9,941 bases of DNA from Candidatus Aerophobota bacterium (GTDB lineage Bacteria > Aerophobota > Aerophobia > Aerophobales > B3-G15), in assembly GCA_003648845.1 (NCBI GenBank), contig QMQA01000021.1, positions 1 through 9,941 on the forward strand, read 5' to 3'. Within the stretch, counting starts at the first letter, position 1; the number at the start of each line of letters is the position of its first letter. Made by a program: the position numbers and the translations under genes. This document shows, piece after piece, positions 9,601 to 9,941 of the stretch. Below the pieces are notes generated by a model. That model ran no database searches. It saw only the letters and a program-made list of their open reading frames with translations, and was not told where the DNA came from.

Positions 9601-9941
9601 TAATGGAACAGGATTTGCCTCGCAGTAGTAAGTTCTATTGAAGGTGGTGTTTGTGGAGAATGTGAAGTTTACAATTGCATCGGTTATCGGATTTCCACAA
9701 TCATCTTCTACATATCCTTTGAAGGCTATCTTATCTCCTTTATCATATATCTCTCCTGAGGGTTGATAGAGCGTGACTCTGAGTGTTCCTAGGATTGTGA
9801 GGGTGAATTCTGAGGAGGTGTTATCTGCATAGCATGTATCGTTTGTTACGTTTGCCTTCCATTTCTGTATTCCTGGTTGGTATGAGCAGGTTGGGGAGAA
9901 GTTGTAGGAGTAATTTGTTGCTTGGGGGATTGCGGTTCTGC
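1..9941 (-). CDS. Internal part of a giant repetitive, cysteine-paired, sequon-rich surface protein (open at both ends)
   Basis: Complementary codons read from base 9939 to base 1 run 3,313 residues without a stop; the gene enters past base 9941 and leaves before base 1. The protein is made almost entirely of about 325-residue units, each with three beta-rich modules resembling Ig-like folds of archaeal and bacterial surface proteins. It is rich in Asn, Thr, Ser, Tyr, Asp and aromatics. Asn-X-Ser/Thr sequons are very dense (19 in unit R6, 20 in R7), and all 69 cysteines sit at a few recurring positions. I see no catalytic motif, transmembrane helix or signal peptide, though both termini are missing. 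Arg codons are nearly all AGA/AGG, with roughly a dozen CGN. Secretion to an oxidising, glycosylating cell surface is inferred from the cysteines and sequons. A fibre, stalk, adhesin or S-layer-associated role is plausible; the exact family is not recognised. The reading frame is near certain, the role moderate. Confidence 0.95.
625..1602 (-). repeat. Unit R9: modules A, B, C of the R6 subtype
   Basis: A 326-residue full unit opening ARTPNDINVTREG. Module A has TTNASGY, FNATCIHQVGPQLWKGG (Cys 1387-1389) and DKCYAT (1333-1335). Module B has YIYGQL and DCSNEGNLSG (Cys 1195-1197) as in R6, and the pair YPC (1120-1122) and YNCTF (1078-1080). Module C has GPWGGV, TNCSLY (853-855) and GTCYFEV (772-774), 27 residues apart like R6, plus DFTCND (745-747). 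A nucleotide stretch at 1171-1201 matches 4120-4150 of R6 at 28 of 31 positions. Confidence 0.87.
1603..2601 (-). repeat. Unit R8: modules A, B, C
   Basis: The longest unit, 333 residues, opening AGNGSTVNRVG like R5. Module A has a variant FDPDSNCLFKVGPQNWKGG (Cys 2365-2367, shifted by two residues) and no cysteine at SLYYKDQN. Module B has TDDIPLIGYLQDLAQNCG (Cys 2161-2163), a slightly expanded loop, then the pair at 2104-2106 and 2068-2070. Module C has KGWGRT, VTVNLWKRK, GSKYCHPCSNT (Cys 1759-1770) and NFTCED (1720-1722). Modules A and B pair with R5, but module C pairs best with R0, so this unit looks chimeric. Confidence 0.87.
2602..3573 (-). repeat. Unit R7: modules A, B, C; module C has no cysteine
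   Basis: A 324-residue full unit opening IGDDANVNRTG. Module A has FWVTFDGSVYDSG, TNSSGY and FNPDCSYHVGIQKW (Cys 3370-3372). The CY position reads DSRYNT, with no cysteine. Module B has LRGTNVTIRFNITDYECP (Cys 3181-3183) and the pair YTC and YSCTF (3103-3105, 3064-3066), closely matching R10. Module C is the most divergent of the array: the pivot reads GGFSET, no cysteine is present, and the FTC place is KVWGPSF. Twenty sequons were counted. R7 carries four cysteines, all in A and B. Confidence 0.85.
3574..4536 (-). repeat. Unit R6: modules A, B, C of a subtype shared with R9
   Basis: A 321-residue full unit opening ADGLSIDREG. Module A has INDTDRGE, TNASGF, FDPDCSYTAKRQYW (Cys 4333-4335) and DACYEP (4282-4284). 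Module B has YIYGQL and DCSNEGNLSG (Cys 4144-4146), both shared with R9, and the short pair at 4072-4074 and 4030-4032. Module C has GGWGRT. In place of CxxC it has two cysteines 25 residues apart, VNCTLY (3793-3795) and GNCSVQV (3718-3720), an arrangement again shared with R9. The FTC position reads DFTPEE, so that cysteine is absent. Nineteen N-X-S/T sequons were counted in this unit. Confidence 0.87.
4537..5526 (-). repeat. Unit R5: modules A, B, C lacking the module-B cysteine pair
   Basis: A 330-residue full unit opening AGNGSTVNRVG. Module A has FNATCDYNVGVQDWKGG (Cys 5308-5310) and ICYYDT (5245-5247). Module B has YPLGDDIPIYGEVRDDCG (Cys 5107-5109), but the later pair is replaced on both sides: TEYTP and NYTTTW, around 4991-5066. 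Module C has EGWGYN and FTCQD (4666-4668) and no CxxC. Modules A and B match R8 (shared GNGSTVNRVG, NWKGG/DWKGG and DDIP). The three-unit higher-order repeat starts here. Confidence 0.85.
5527..6510 (-). repeat. Unit R4: modules A, B, C with an extra cysteine pair
   Basis: A 328-residue full unit opening QGNYSEVNRSG. Module A has FWFTYNDSFWDSG, NTTNSSGH and FDPDCSYSRGVQKW (Cys 6298-6300), then KCYEDK (6244-6246). Module B begins IIGDLHNF. It carries an additional pair seen in no other unit, at 6163-6165 and 6142-6144 (TCPDGSNVC, seven residues apart). It then has TEDECGE (6094-6096) and the usual short pair (6028-6030, 5989-5991). Module C has APWGDN in place of GWG, CYDC (5686-5697) and TSCND (5644-5646). 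With ten cysteines it is the most cysteine-rich unit. Confidence 0.85.
6511..7476 (-). repeat. Unit R3: modules A, B, C
   Basis: A 322-residue full unit opening AGNGSYANRSG. Module A has LILFVNDTDRGE, NTTNSSGY and FDPDCSYSVGPQQW (Cys 7264-7266). The later CY position is DPAYKDQN, so that cysteine is absent. Module B has LTDECYNP (Cys 7078-7080) and the pair FPC (7012-7014) and YSCNW (6973-6975). Module C has GGWGEP, VTVQLWESK, CIDC (6670-6681) and YHTCSD (6628-6630). The LILFVNDT stretch of module A recurs in R10. Confidence 0.85.
7477..8451 (-). repeat. Unit R2: modules A, B, C
   Basis: A 325-residue full unit opening HGDGSTANRSG. Module A has NTSNSSGY, a variant PTCADPRYEVGEQNW (Cys 8251-8253) and DACY (8188-8190). 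Module B has YTQGDSILVAGTVRDDCG (Cys 8050-8052), then the short-range cysteine pair at 7987-7989 and 7948-7950. Module C has EGWGWRD and a CTGC motif (7633-7644). The usual FTC reads NFTYLEQ, Tyr in place of Cys, and the next unit lacks the predicted partner. The end of module C (FVVEVGGVPQAQTDEL) has drifted from the usual YYKFNATD ending. Confidence 0.85.
8452..9120 (-). repeat. Unit R1 (short): modules A and C only, module B absent
   Basis: This unit is 223 residues, about 100 shorter than the others. It opens with SGNES, and its module A contains NTTNASGY and LPDATYSTAKQNW. Here Ala replaces the cysteine found at this place in every other unit. After TSCYFF (Cys 8845-8847), a short FNVSGYYNVTTHTHAP linker leads straight into module C with AGWGED. 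There is no GDL, DDCG or WYNCTW segment, so module B is missing cleanly and in frame. Module C has no CxxC but keeps NFTCD (Cys 8578-8580). Module A resembles that of R10 (shared NTTNASGYV and nearby residues), some 8.5 kb away. Confidence 0.85.
9121..9939 (-). repeat. Unit R0 (partial): end of module A, then B and C
   Basis: The first 273 residues begin inside module A, at its ATNYSYNFSPTCSYQPGIQKW stretch. Module A cysteines are at 9886-9888 (TCSY) and 9832-9834 (DTCY). Module B has the clearest motif, YDKGDKIAFKGYVEDDCGNP, with Cys at 9697-9699, then the YYC and YSCTW pair at 9622-9624 and 9580-9582. Module C has the GWG pivot near 9412-9420, a CYSC motif (9283-9294) and YTCDD (9244-9246). 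The DTCY cysteine is the only one in the window without an assigned partner, as expected if its partner lies in the preceding unit beyond the edge. Module C is closest to that of R8, far away in the array. Confidence 0.85.

Noticed and set aside
1..9941. CRISPR array, insertion sequence or short tandem DNA repeat
   Set aside because: The periodicity is about 975 bases, in frame, and diverged at DNA level with conserved protein motifs. No short direct repeats with spacers, inverted terminal repeats or transposase were seen.
1..9941. Promoters, terminators, tRNA or other RNA genes
   Set aside because: The window is coding throughout on the minus strand; no cloverleaf, hairpin plus T-run or gene boundary was found that would justify a call.

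Overview
The whole window is one uninterrupted reading frame on the minus strand. Reading complementary codons from base 9939 down to base 1 gives 3,313 residues with no stop. Neither a credible start nor a stop lies inside, so this is an internal slice of a giant protein gene running off both edges. There is no intergenic DNA, RNA gene, promoter, terminator or second gene. All shorter open frames are shadows of this one.

The protein is a tandem array. Ten copies of a landmark (typically GNGSxVNRSG) divide it into eleven units, called R0 to R10 here in protein order. R0 at high coordinates and R10 at low coordinates are cut by the window edges. Eight of the nine complete units are 321 to 333 residues; R1 is only 223. 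Each full unit has three beta-rich, Ig-like-looking modules. A is about 90 residues (VNRSG ... TNxSGY ... PDCSYxxGxQxW ... CY). B is about 120 (GDL ... DDCG ... YxC ... WYNCTW ... YNITM). C is about 110 (PxLxxP ... GWGxxYNFTVxVTD ... VxLW ... FTCxD ... YYKFNATD). R1 lacks module B.

Above the unit lies a three-unit higher-order period of about 2.93 to 2.95 kb (R5-R6-R7 resemble R8-R9-R10). Some modules instead match best to distant units, so the array looks like a shuffled mosaic.

The most striking signal is in the cysteines. I count 69 in the frame. All but one can be assigned to a pair by position, and several pairs appear or vanish together from unit to unit. One pair would join module C of a unit to module A of the next, at 126-133 residues apart. 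This predicts a chain of domains stapled by disulfides, with three unstapled joints (R2/R3, R6/R7, R7/R8). Sequon density is very high: 19 Asn-X-Ser/Thr in R6 and 20 in R7.

The likely role is a secreted or surface-anchored, heavily glycosylated fibre, stalk or adhesin; no enzyme motif or membrane segment is visible. Ile codons are often ATA, Arg codons are overwhelmingly AGA/AGG, and Gly is often GGA. Together with dense sequons and disulfides, this suggests an archaeon, possibly a thermophilic or DPANN-type lineage. That is inference from composition only; a bacterium with giant surface proteins is not excluded.
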